DNA from: an uncultured Alphaproteobacteria bacterium
GTDB taxonomy: Bacteria > Pseudomonadota > Alphaproteobacteria > Rhodobacterales > Rhodobacteraceae
Direction of reading: 5' to 3'
Length of the DNA: 43,908 nucleotides
NCBI GenBank assembly: GCA_902560505.1
Contig: CACELY010000007.1
Span: 1-43,908 of the forward strand
In this document: piece after piece, positions 15,995-23,979 of the stretch
How positions within the stretch are numbered: the first letter of the stretch is position 1
How the letters are laid out: each line of letters starts with the position of its first letter
The notes under the pieces: model-generated
Told to the model about the DNA's origin: nothing
Database searches by the model: none
What the model saw: only the letters and a program-made list of their open reading frames with translations
Position numbers and translations under genes: made by a program

Positions 15995-17068
15995 GTGGAA
16001 CTAACAAGTATCACGCAATTATTATCAGGATACGATAATGCGCTCTTTGCAAGTTTTATCGTATCTATACTAATTATCCTTTCAGGGAAAATACATCTTC
16101 GATATTCTTCTAGAAGCAAAGAACACCTAGAGGTTCAAAAAATTCATGTAGGCTCTATTCCCAGAATAGGTGGTCTAGCGATCTTGGCTGGCTGTGCTTA
16201 TGGCTGGTATGGAATAGAAAATTTTTCGGCCAAGTATCTTGGTTACATAGTTATTTCTGGAATGCCCATATTAATTTTAGGTCTTTTAGATGATTTATAT
16301 TTTCGTGTCAGGCCTATCTACCGACTATTGGGTGCCTCGATTTCCTCCATTATTGCAATTTTTTTATTAGATACTTGGATGACCAGAGTGGATGTGGTAT
16401 TTTTTGATCGGCTATTTTATATCGCACCATTTGCCATTTTTTTTACAGTCTTTGCAACAACTGGGGTAACTCATGCTTTCAATTTGATTGATGGATTGAA
16501 TGGATTGTCCTTGGGAATATCTCTTTCCACGTCATTTTTTTTGACAGTAGTTGCTTGGTTAACATCTGATGCTCTCGTGGTATTACTTTGCTTAATTTTC
16601 TTTTTGAGTACCTTAGGTTTGTTTTTGTTAAACTTTCCATGGGGAAAAATATTTTTGGGAGATGGCGGAGCATATTTCCAAGGACATTGTCTATCATGGA
16701 TTGCTATCCTCTTAATGGTTAGGAATCCAGAGATAACCGCTTGGTGCATACTTTTGATATTTTTTTGGCCAGTTGTTGAGACAATATTTTCAATATATAG
16801 AAGAGTTTATAGAAAGAAGTCAGCTTCATTAGCAGATAGAGAACATTTTCACCAATTAGTTTTTGAAAAAATTAGAAAATGGCGGTTTTTTCAAAATAGC
16901 TCAAACTTTGCAAATTCTTTTTCAACTCTTCTGATCTTACCGCTGTTTATAATACCAAACTTGCTAGCGCTAATTTTTTACAATGACATTGAAAATGCCA
17001 CCATTACTTTTTTCCTTCTTCTTGGTCTATATGTATTTTCATATCAAAGAATGAAGGCTTCATTTTAA
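15995..17068 (+). CDS. WecA/TagO-like polyprenyl-phosphate sugar-1-phosphate transferase
   Basis: 357 residues with about ten membrane helices. Family motifs: I-L-G-L-L-D-D (94-100) for Mg binding, F-N-L-I-D-G-L-N-G-L (162-171), I-F-L-G-D-G-G-A-Y (219-227) and D-R-E-H-F-H-Q (281-287) for the sugar nucleotide. It attaches a sugar phosphate to undecaprenyl phosphate and so starts lipid-linked O-antigen or exopolysaccharide assembly, which ties the carrier made by the neighbouring UppS to the rest of this locus. The H-F-H-Q loop favours an N-acetylhexosamine-type WecA enzyme over MraY, but the donor is not certain. GTG start with GAGGAG at 15983-15988. It ends 4 bp before the convergent mutT. 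Confidence 0.85.
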   Translation: MELTSITQLLSGYDNALFASFIVSILIILSGKIHLRYSSRSKEHLEVQKIHVGSIPRIGGLAILAGCAYGWYGIENFSAKYLGYIVISGMPILILGLLDDLYFRVRPIYRLLGASISSIIAIFLLDTWMTRVDVVFFDRLFYIAPFAIFFTVFATTGVTHAFNLIDGLNGLSLGISLSTSFFLTVVAWLTSDALVVLLCLIFFLSTLGLFLLNFPWGKIFLGDGGAYFQGHCLSWIAILLMVRNPEITAWCILLIFFWPVVETIFSIYRRVYRKKSASLADREHFHQLVFEKIRKWRFFQNSSNFANSFSTLLILPLFIIPNLLALIFYNDIENATITFFLLLGLYVFSYQRMKASF

Positions 17069-17072
17069 ATCT

Positions 17073-17471
17073 CTAAATAAAGTCTCTTAGAATAGCATTC
17101 AGAAAAAGATTCGAGTGAGGCATTTGGTATTGAGCTAAATTAAGAGGCTTGACCCATTCAATTTTTTGATCAATCAAACTTTTTATGGGCCCATCCCATT
17201 TTCTGCATACATAAAGAAAAAGTATCTTTTGATTCATCTCTTGTTCATCCACTGCAAAAGTAAGAGGAGCGATACAACTTTTTGCAATCTCTAAATTTAA
17301 TTCTTCTTTTATTTCTCTTACCAATCCTTGTTCTAAGGTTTCACCATTCTCGACTTTACCTCCTGGGTATTCCCAATAGTCGTTATACTCTTTTCTATTT
17401 TTCCTAAGTGAAATTAAAACCTCGTTTTTCTCATTGATCAAAGCAAGTAAGGCAATTAGGTGTCTTTTCAT
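17073..17471 (-). CDS. mutT: MutT-like Nudix hydrolase (8-oxo-dGTP diphosphatase type)
   Basis: 132 residues. The Nudix box runs from Gly38 (P-G-G-K-V-E-N-G-E) through R-E-I-K-E-E-L-N-L (52-60), giving G-x5-E-x7-R-E-I-x-E-E, with the usual late Gly replaced by Asn59. The length and the N-terminal strand with L-I-S-L-R-K fit MutT, which sanitises 8-oxo-dGTP. Its start overlaps the argJ stop by 4 bp, a common alphaproteobacterial arrangement, so it is cotranslated with argJ. Confidence 0.85.
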   Translation of the reverse strand: MKRHLIALLALINEKNEVLISLRKNRKEYNDYWEYPGGKVENGETLEQGLVREIKEELNLEIAKSCIAPLTFAVDEQEMNQKILFLYVCRKWDGPIKSLIDQKIEWVKPLNLAQYQMPHSNLFLNAILRDFI

Positions 17472-18706
17472 GATCTATAATCCGCATTTATTCTTACGTA
17501 ATCTTCCGTGAGGTCTGAAGTCCAAACGGTGAACTCTCTACTACCTTCTCCTAGATCAATTTTGATGTTTACAGTCTTTCTTTTCAATGCTTGGGACAAT
17601 TTGGTATCATCAAAAGTATTAATTGCTTTACCGTTTTCACATAACAGAAAGTTTTGAATATAAATTTTTATGTTTTCAATTTTTAAATTTATCTTTGTTT
17701 TCCCAATAGCCATTATAAGGCGTCCCCAGTTAGCATCCTCCCCAGCTATCGCAGTTTTAACCAAAAGAGAATTGGCAATTGAAAAACATATTTTTTTAGC
17801 GCTAGTAGCAGTTTTTGCGTTGGTCACTGTAATTTCAATGAATTTCTTTGCTCCCTCTCCATCCAATACGATTTTTTTTGCTAAATCTATCATTGCTTTT
17901 TTTAGTTCTGCGTAGAATGTTTTCAAAGCTTTCACTTTTTGGTCTTTAGTAATCTTTAGAGTTATTTTATTCGTAGTTCCTACATAGACAGTGTCAGAAG
18001 TCGACGTGTCACCGTCAACAGATATTCGATTGAAGCTTTGTCCAACAGCTTTTTGTGTGAAAACTGAAAGTGTCTCTTTATCAATTGCAAAGTCAGTAAA
18101 TAAAAAAGCGAGCATTGTAGCCATGTTCGGGTATATCATGCCAGAGCCTTTAGCGAAGCCAGATATTGTAAACATTTTATTACAAATTTTGAATTTACTT
18201 GTATAAATCTTGGGCTTCAAATCTGTTGTCAAAATTGAATAAGATGCATTATTAAAATTATAATAAGATAAATTTTTTTGAAGGTAACTAAAATGCTGAA
18301 TTATTTTTTTATGAGGAAGTGTTTCTCCAATAACTCCAGTTGAAGCAAAGAAAATATTTTTTCTTTCTGACATAAAAATTTTGGATAAAGCCGTAGCCTT
18401 TTCCTTACAAGCTAACAATCCATCTTCACCAGTGAATGCGTTAGCGTTTCCTGCGTTTATAAGTAAGACGATTTTCTGCTTAAGGTTCTGAGCTTTTTTA
18501 TTATTTTCTTTGGACCAAATAACCGGTGCGGATGGCATCGTTGAAGAAGTGAAACAAGCGCAAATATGGCTTCCAGGATCCAGTACAATTAGCAATAGAT
18601 CATCTCTATTTTTGTATTTTGTTCCAGAGCAACAAGTCGCGAATTTTAAGCCGGCAAGAGCAATATATTTACTACCTTTATCAGATCGTTTATTTGACTT
18701 ATTCAT
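17468..18706 (-). CDS. argJ: Bifunctional ornithine acetyltransferase/N-acetylglutamate synthase
   Basis: 412 residues. The self-cleavage site K-G-S-G-M-I-Y-P-N-M-A-T-M-L (186-199) is intact; Thr197 becomes the nucleophile at the N-terminus of the beta chain. A-S-T-G-V-I-G (121-127) and V-D-G-D-T-S-T-S-D-T, both typical of ArgJ, are present. The enzyme recycles the acetyl group between N-acetylornithine and glutamate in arginine synthesis. Its start overlaps the end of the parvulin gene by 8 bp and its end overlaps mutT by 4 bp. Confidence 0.95.
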   Translation of the reverse strand: MNKSNKRSDKGSKYIALAGLKFATCCSGTKYKNRDDLLLIVLDPGSHICACFTSSTMPSAPVIWSKENNKKAQNLKQKIVLLINAGNANAFTGEDGLLACKEKATALSKIFMSERKNIFFASTGVIGETLPHKKIIQHFSYLQKNLSYYNFNNASYSILTTDLKPKIYTSKFKICNKMFTISGFAKGSGMIYPNMATMLAFLFTDFAIDKETLSVFTQKAVGQSFNRISVDGDTSTSDTVYVGTTNKITLKITKDQKVKALKTFYAELKKAMIDLAKKIVLDGEGAKKFIEITVTNAKTATSAKKICFSIANSLLVKTAIAGEDANWGRLIMAIGKTKINLKIENIKIYIQNFLLCENGKAINTFDDTKLSQALKRKTVNIKIDLGEGSREFTVWTSDLTEDYVRINADYRS

Positions 18707-19565
18707 CCAGAGTTTCTAAAAGTTTGATATTAGCAATTTCGTTAGGGTTGATATTTTTTCCAACAAAATTTATTTCCGAGTTTTCAGTTAACGATTTTAA
18801 ATAGTCATTGATTTTCTTTTGTCTCAGGTTTTGTACTAGTTGAGCCTTTATTTCCTTTAATTTTGGTATCTTTTTTTCTCTTGTTTTATTCAATTTTATT
18901 ACGTGCCAACCGAACTTTGTCTGCACGGGTTGACTTATATCTCCCTCGGACAAGACCATTAATGCAGTTGAAAATTCAGGTACCATACTACTCAAGTCAA
19001 ACCAGTCTAGGTTCCCGCCATTTTTTCCTGTTGGACCAATAGAATGTTCTTTTGCTAAAGCTTCAAAATTTTTCCCATTGCTTATGTCTTTTCGAATAGT
19101 CATCGCTTGACCCTCTTCTTTTACTAGTATGTGCGACGCGTTGTATTCTAGCGATCCTTTGAATTCATCAGTTAGATTTTGATATGCTGATTTAACAAGT
19201 TCATCATTTGGAAAGTTTTTCAGTATTTTTGATACCATTTGAGCTGCTTTAGCACTTCGTTTTTCATGTTCTAGCGCCAATAAAGTCAGATTATTTTCTT
19301 TATCAATTTTTTGTGACAATAATTCTTCATTAACAAGTTGTTGAACTATTTGAGAAAAAATTGTGTCTTTATCAAAATTCATATTTCTTTGTTGAAGCTT
19401 TGAAAAGGCGATGATGGCGCTACCAAATTTTATTGTCTTCCCATTTACCTCTATAAATGGAGTATCCGCTGACAAAGTTTCCTGCGAATAGATCTCTTGT
19501 GATGACTGGATAAAAAAAGTTATTACTATGATGATAGCAAGAAATTGATAATATATTCGTTTCAT
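18699..19565 (-). CDS. Exported parvulin-type peptidyl-prolyl isomerase (PpiC/SurA-like)
   Basis: 288 residues. A hydrophobic signal segment (6-28) leads into a SurA-like helical domain, followed by a rotamase domain (~140-235) with N-A-S-H-I-L-V-K, G-K-N-F-E-A-L-A-K-E-H-S, G-G-N-L-D-W-F and F-G-W-H-V-I-K-L, all PpiC landmarks. It probably helps fold secreted or outer-membrane proteins in the periplasm. It is first in the parvulin-argJ-mutT operon and divergent from secA, so genes for export and periplasmic folding share one intergenic region. Confidence 0.9.
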   Translation of the reverse strand: MKRIYYQFLAIIIVITFFIQSSQEIYSQETLSADTPFIEVNGKTIKFGSAIIAFSKLQQRNMNFDKDTIFSQIVQQLVNEELLSQKIDKENNLTLLALEHEKRSAKAAQMVSKILKNFPNDELVKSAYQNLTDEFKGSLEYNASHILVKEEGQAMTIRKDISNGKNFEALAKEHSIGPTGKNGGNLDWFDLSSMVPEFSTALMVLSEGDISQPVQTKFGWHVIKLNKTREKKIPKLKEIKAQLVQNLRQKKINDYLKSLTENSEINFVGKNINPNEIANIKLLETLDE

Positions 19566-19723
19566 ACTTACTCCTTAAATCTATTCCAGCGACGATCTTT
19601 TTGATACAAAAAATATATAGATTAGTATAGTAATTTTTATTCACTTTATAATTATTCGGTAAATCTAATGCTTTCCAAGCTCGGATTAAAGCTATATAAA
19701 CTTCTTAATATAAATGGAAAAAA

Positions 19724-22366
19724 ATGATTAATATTTCAGTTTTTAAAAAAATATTTGGTAATTCAAATGATAGGCTATTAAAAGCTGCAAAACCAGTCAT
19801 TGAGCAGATTAATTCTCTGTCGAAGGAGATGAAAAACAGCTCTGAACACCTTTTAAGACAAAAAACGTATGAGTTTCGCCAGAGAATAGAGAATGGACAA
19901 GATTTAGACTTAATATTGCCTGAAGCGTTTGCCGTTGTAAGAGAAGTATCAGAAAGAGCAATTGGCTTGCGCCCATTTGATGTGCAATTAATTGGAGGTT
20001 ATTTTCTTCATAAGGGATATATTGCCGAAATGAAAACCGGCGAAGGTAAAACCCTGACTGCCACTCTGCCGTTGTATTTAAATGCTCTTCAAGGTAGAGG
20101 GGCTCATCTCGTGACAGTTAACGATTATTTGGCGAGACGTGATGCTGAATGGATGGGAAAAGTATTCTCTTCTCTTGATATAAGCGTGGGTGTAATAGTT
20201 CCGGACATGGAGGATAGCGAAAAAAAACAAGCCTACACCGCTGATGTTACATATGCCACTAATAATGAACTCGGCTTTGATTATCTACGCGACAATATGA
20301 AGTCTGACTTGTCAGAGATTTGCCAAAGAAATCCCCATTACGCCATCGTAGACGAGGTTGATAGCATTCTAATTGATGAAGCAAGAACACCATTAATTAT
20401 TTCTGGTCCAACAAATGATAAGTCAGAACTTTATACAAAGGTAAATTCTCTTATCCCAAGACTTAATGCAAGTGATTTTGAATTAGATGAAAAAACGAAG
20501 ACAGGAAGTTTAACTGATAGTGGCAATCAATTGATGGAAACATTACTTAAAGAACAAGAACTTCTTGCGGCAACATCCGACCTATATGATCCAGAGAACA
20601 CCGACTTAGTTCATCATGTCAATCAAGCTTTAATTGCTAACAAGCTATTTAGAAAGGAGAGTGACTATATAGTTAGAGGAGGAGAGGTTATTTTAATTGA
20701 TGAATTTACCGGAAGAATGATGGCTGGTAGACGCCTATCCAATGGTTTACATCAAGCAATTGAGGCAAAAGAAAAATTAATTGTAAAGCCTGAAAATACT
20801 ACTCTCGCATCTGTTACTTTTCAAAATTATTTCAGGCTATATGAAAAGCTGGCCGGCATGACTGGTACAGCAATTACGGAGGCTGATGAGTTTGCAGAAA
20901 TATATGGTTTAGGTGTTGTTGAAGTCCCGACTAATATGCCTATTTCCAGATTAGATGAAGATGATCAAGTGTATAGAACTAAGGAAGATAAGTATAAAGC
21001 AGTTATTAATGAGATTAAAAAATCTAATGCTAAAGGACAACCTATACTGGTTGGCACTATATCAATCGATAAATCAGAGGAAATTTCAAAACTCCTTAAA
21101 AAAGAAAACATAAATCATAACGTGCTTAATGCAAGATACCATGAAAAAGAGGCAGAGATAATCTCACTAGCTGGGACTCCTGGAGCAGTGACGATAGCCA
21201 CAAATATGGCTGGTAGAGGTACAGATATACAACTTGGCGGTAATGTTGAAATGCAAATAAAGGGCAAGGTTGGCAATGATGACCCAAATTTTGATCTGAA
21301 GAAGACCAAAATTGAGCAGCAAGTTCTTAAGAACAAGGAGCAAGTAGTAAAGGCAGGAGGTTTGTATGTTTTGGCTACTGAGAGACATGAAAGTAGGAGA
21401 ATAGATAATCAATTAAGGGGGCGGTCTGGTAGACAGGGTGATCCTGGGAAGACCACTTTTTTCCTAAGTCTAGATGACGATTTGTTAAGAATATTTGGGT
21501 CCGATAAACTTGATGGAATGTTGTCCAAACTAGGCTTGAAAGACGGTGAAAGCATTGCACACCCATGGGTGAGTAAGGCGCTCGAACGGGCTCAAGGAAA
21601 AGTTGAAGCTAGGAATTTTGACCTTAGAAAAAACATCCTTAAATATGATGATGTGGTAAATGTTCAACGGAAAGAGGTTTTTTCTCAAAGAAGAAATATA
21701 ATGGAAACAGCTGATGTTTCAGAGATGTTTGAAAACATATACATGGATGTAGTGGAGGATATTATTGTTGAAAGCATCCCAGAGGGATCATTCGTAGATC
21801 AATGGGATGTAAATGGTTTAGAGCAAAAGCTCAAAGAGCAATTTAATCTAACTATTCAATTAGGTAGCTATGTCAAAAAAGACAAAATATTAGAAACAGA
21901 GATAAGAGATATTATCTTAAAGGAAGTTAAAAGTAATTTAGATCATAAAAAAGCTGAGGTTGGTGAACAATCATTTAAAATGATTCAAAAGCAAATCTTA
22001 CTTCAAGTTGTAGATCACTGTTGGTCACGACATCTCTCGACTTTAGATCACTTGAGATCGGTTATAGGTTTTAGGGGATATGCTCAACGAGATCCCTTAA
22101 ACGAATATAAACAAGAAGCGTTTATACTATTTGAGAGTTTATTGGAAAAAATAAAGAGAGAAACAATAAAAGTAGTTTTTTTTGCAAAGTTTGTTTCAGA
22201 AACAAATATAAAATCATTTGATGAAGAGAAAGCTGGTTCAGAGAAAAAAAATAGTGAGTCGATTTCAGAAGAAATCAATTCCTTTCGAAACAAGAAAGTT
22301 AGAAGAAATAGTCCCTGCCCCTGTGGCTCTGGAAAAAAGTTTAAGCACTGTTGCGGTGCAATTTAG
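19724..22366 (+). CDS. secA: Preprotein translocase ATPase SecA
   Basis: 880 residues, full length. Walker A M-K-T-G-E-G-K-T lies at 103-110 and the D-E-V-D Walker B at 210-213. The preprotein cross-linking domain and the second nucleotide-binding domain (A-T-N-M-A-G-R-G-T-D-I and R-G-R-S-G-R-Q-G-D-P) follow, and the C-terminal SecB/zinc motif C-P-C-G-S-G-K-K-F-K-H-C-C-G is intact. It drives protein export through SecYEG. The start at 19724 is supported because the ATG nine bases earlier runs straight into a stop. The last 26 bp overlap the end of the convergent map gene. Confidence 0.98.
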   Translation: MINISVFKKIFGNSNDRLLKAAKPVIEQINSLSKEMKNSSEHLLRQKTYEFRQRIENGQDLDLILPEAFAVVREVSERAIGLRPFDVQLIGGYFLHKGYIAEMKTGEGKTLTATLPLYLNALQGRGAHLVTVNDYLARRDAEWMGKVFSSLDISVGVIVPDMEDSEKKQAYTADVTYATNNELGFDYLRDNMKSDLSEICQRNPHYAIVDEVDSILIDEARTPLIISGPTNDKSELYTKVNSLIPRLNASDFELDEKTKTGSLTDSGNQLMETLLKEQELLAATSDLYDPENTDLVHHVNQALIANKLFRKESDYIVRGGEVILIDEFTGRMMAGRRLSNGLHQAIEAKEKLIVKPENTTLASVTFQNYFRLYEKLAGMTGTAITEADEFAEIYGLGVVEVPTNMPISRLDEDDQVYRTKEDKYKAVINEIKKSNAKGQPILVGTISIDKSEEISKLLKKENINHNVLNARYHEKEAEIISLAGTPGAVTIATNMAGRGTDIQLGGNVEMQIKGKVGNDDPNFDLKKTKIEQQVLKNKEQVVKAGGLYVLATERHESRRIDNQLRGRSGRQGDPGKTTFFLSLDDDLLRIFGSDKLDGMLSKLGLKDGESIAHPWVSKALERAQGKVEARNFDLRKNILKYDDVVNVQRKEVFSQRRNIMETADVSEMFENIYMDVVEDIIVESIPEGSFVDQWDVNGLEQKLKEQFNLTIQLGSYVKKDKILETEIRDIILKEVKSNLDHKKAEVGEQSFKMIQKQILLQVVDHCWSRHLSTLDHLRSVIGFRGYAQRDPLNEYKQEAFILFESLLEKIKRETIKVVFFAKFVSETNIKSFDEEKAGSEKKNSESISEEINSFRNKKVRRNSPCPCGSGKKFKHCCGAI

Positions 22367-23156
22367 CTCCTTGAGGAAAGTATGTGTTGTTGAAGGAATG
22401 AGTTAAGACTTCACATCCTTCCTTACTCACAAATAACGTGTGTTCAAATTGTGCTGACAACGACTTATCCCTTGTAACCGCAGTCCAGTTGTCACTTAGA
22501 ATTTTTGTTTCTGGTCGACCAATATTTACCATTGGTTCAATTGTAAAGCACATGCCACTTTCCAGTCTGGGCCCAGAGCCATGACTGCCATAATGAAGAA
22601 CATTTGGTGCTTGATGAAATTCACTTCCAATTCCGTGCCCGCAGAAATCTCTGACAACAGACATCTTATTTTTTTCTACATACTCTTGTATTACTGCTCC
22701 AATATCCCCAAATGTATTGCCAGGTTTAACGTTCTTTATTGCTAATTGGAGTGCATCATAAGTTATTTCAATTAATCTTTTCGATTTTAAACTAATGTCA
22801 CCTACGGTGAACATTCTGCTAGTGTCTCCATACCAACCTTCAAGAATACAGGTAACATCTATATTTAAAATATCACCATTCTTAAGTTTTTTTCTACCAG
22901 GAATTCCATGGCAAACTACGTGATTGAGCGAAATGCAACAAGATTTTGGATAGCCTCGATAACCTAATGTTGCAGGAACCGAATTATGAGCCACAATAAA
23001 ATCATGACACTTTTTGTCTAATTCTTCAGTTGTTACGCCTGGTTCAATGAATTGACCAATCATATCGAGTGTTTTTGAGGCAAGATTACAAGCTTTTTTG
23101 ATGCCCTTATAAGCATCTTCACTGTATATGTATATTCCGTCTTTATTCTTATTCAT
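22341..23156 (-). CDS. map: Type I methionine aminopeptidase
   Basis: 271 residues. The pita-bread fold metal ligands are all present: Asp100, Asp111, His174, Glu207 and Glu238, with His83 in V-V-C-H-G. It removes the initiator Met from new proteins. The family normally ends soon after the E-H-T-L-F-V block; here about 19 further residues are encoded, and the final stretch is antisense to the zinc motif codons of secA (26-bp tail-to-tail overlap). Divergent from the CinA-like gene across 94 bp. Confidence 0.95.
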   Translation of the reverse strand: MNKNKDGIYIYSEDAYKGIKKACNLASKTLDMIGQFIEPGVTTEELDKKCHDFIVAHNSVPATLGYRGYPKSCCISLNHVVCHGIPGRKKLKNGDILNIDVTCILEGWYGDTSRMFTVGDISLKSKRLIEITYDALQLAIKNVKPGNTFGDIGAVIQEYVEKNKMSVVRDFCGHGIGSEFHQAPNVLHYGSHGSGPRLESGMCFTIEPMVNIGRPETKILSDNWTAVTRDKSLSAQFEHTLFVSKEGCEVLTHSFNNTYFPQGAKLHRNSA

Positions 23157-23250
23157 TTTCTTAGTAATAATTTATATAGTTAATGATTATTATCCAATCT
23201 TTATCCAGTAAAGAGGAAACTTAATTATTCACTACAAATTTGGAACAAAA

Positions 23251-23979
23251 ATGAAAACGGCTTCAATTATAATCATAGGAAATGAAATTCTTTCTGGTAG
23301 AACTAAAGATACAAATTCCAATTATTTAGCAAAAATATTAGTTAAAAAAGGCATTGAATTGCAGGAAGTCAGGGTCATCCCAGATAATCATAATATTATA
23401 AAAAGTGTTATAAATAGCGAATCTTCTCTGAAAGATTATGTCTTCACTAGTGGCGGCATAGGTCCAACCCACGATGACATAACCGCTGAAGCTGTTGCAA
23501 GTGCGTTTGATGTTCCTTTGATTGTTAGGGATGATGCCGTTGAGCTGCTTGCAATGAATTATAAAAATGGGAAAAAAGATCTAAATGCAGCTAGACTTAG
23601 GATGGCGAGAATTCCTGAAGGAGCTAAGCTTATAAAAAATAAAATTTCTGGAGCTCCCGGATTCATAATTAAAAACGTTTTCGTAATGGCTGGAGTCCCA
23701 CAGATCTTTGAATCCATGGTAAAGGAAATAAGTTCAGATTTTGATCAGATTGAACCAATTCTTTCAAAGACTATAAAAATATTTAAGAGGGAAAGTGAAA
23801 TATCAGAAAGACTTTGGCATTATGCAGATAGATACAAAGACATCTCTATTGGGTCGTACCCTTTCAATAATTCAGGAGTATTTGGAGTAGAAATAGTTCT
23901 GAGTCATACTGATATAACTTTACTTAATAAAATTTTTAATGAAATTTTATTAGATTTTAATGAGCCAAATACCAATTGA
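23251..23979 (+). CDS. CinA N-terminal-type molybdopterin-binding-domain protein
   Basis: 242 residues consisting of a MoCF/CinA N-terminal domain: I-I-I-I-G-N-E-I-L-S-G-R-T-K-D-T-N-S-N-Y (6-25), T-S-G-G-I-G-P-T-H-D-D-I-T (66-78), and G-A-P-G-F-I. The nicotinamide-nucleotide amidase domain of full CinA is absent. Proteins of this short form are known beside map in alphaproteobacteria; the domain in CinA has been linked to ADP-ribose pyrophosphatase activity, but the role of the short form is unclear. Its last 23 bp overlap the end of polA. Confidence 0.8.
   Translation: MKTASIIIIGNEILSGRTKDTNSNYLAKILVKKGIELQEVRVIPDNHNIIKSVINSESSLKDYVFTSGGIGPTHDDITAEAVASAFDVPLIVRDDAVELLAMNYKNGKKDLNAARLRMARIPEGAKLIKNKISGAPGFIIKNVFVMAGVPQIFESMVKEISSDFDQIEPILSKTIKIFKRESEISERLWHYADRYKDISIGSYPFNNSGVFGVEIVLSHTDITLLNKIFNEILLDFNEPNTN

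Noticed and set aside
23251-23979. CinA-like gene as a truncated pseudogene
   Set aside because: The single domain is intact, and short CinA-N-terminal proteins beside map are known as complete genes in alphaproteobacteria.
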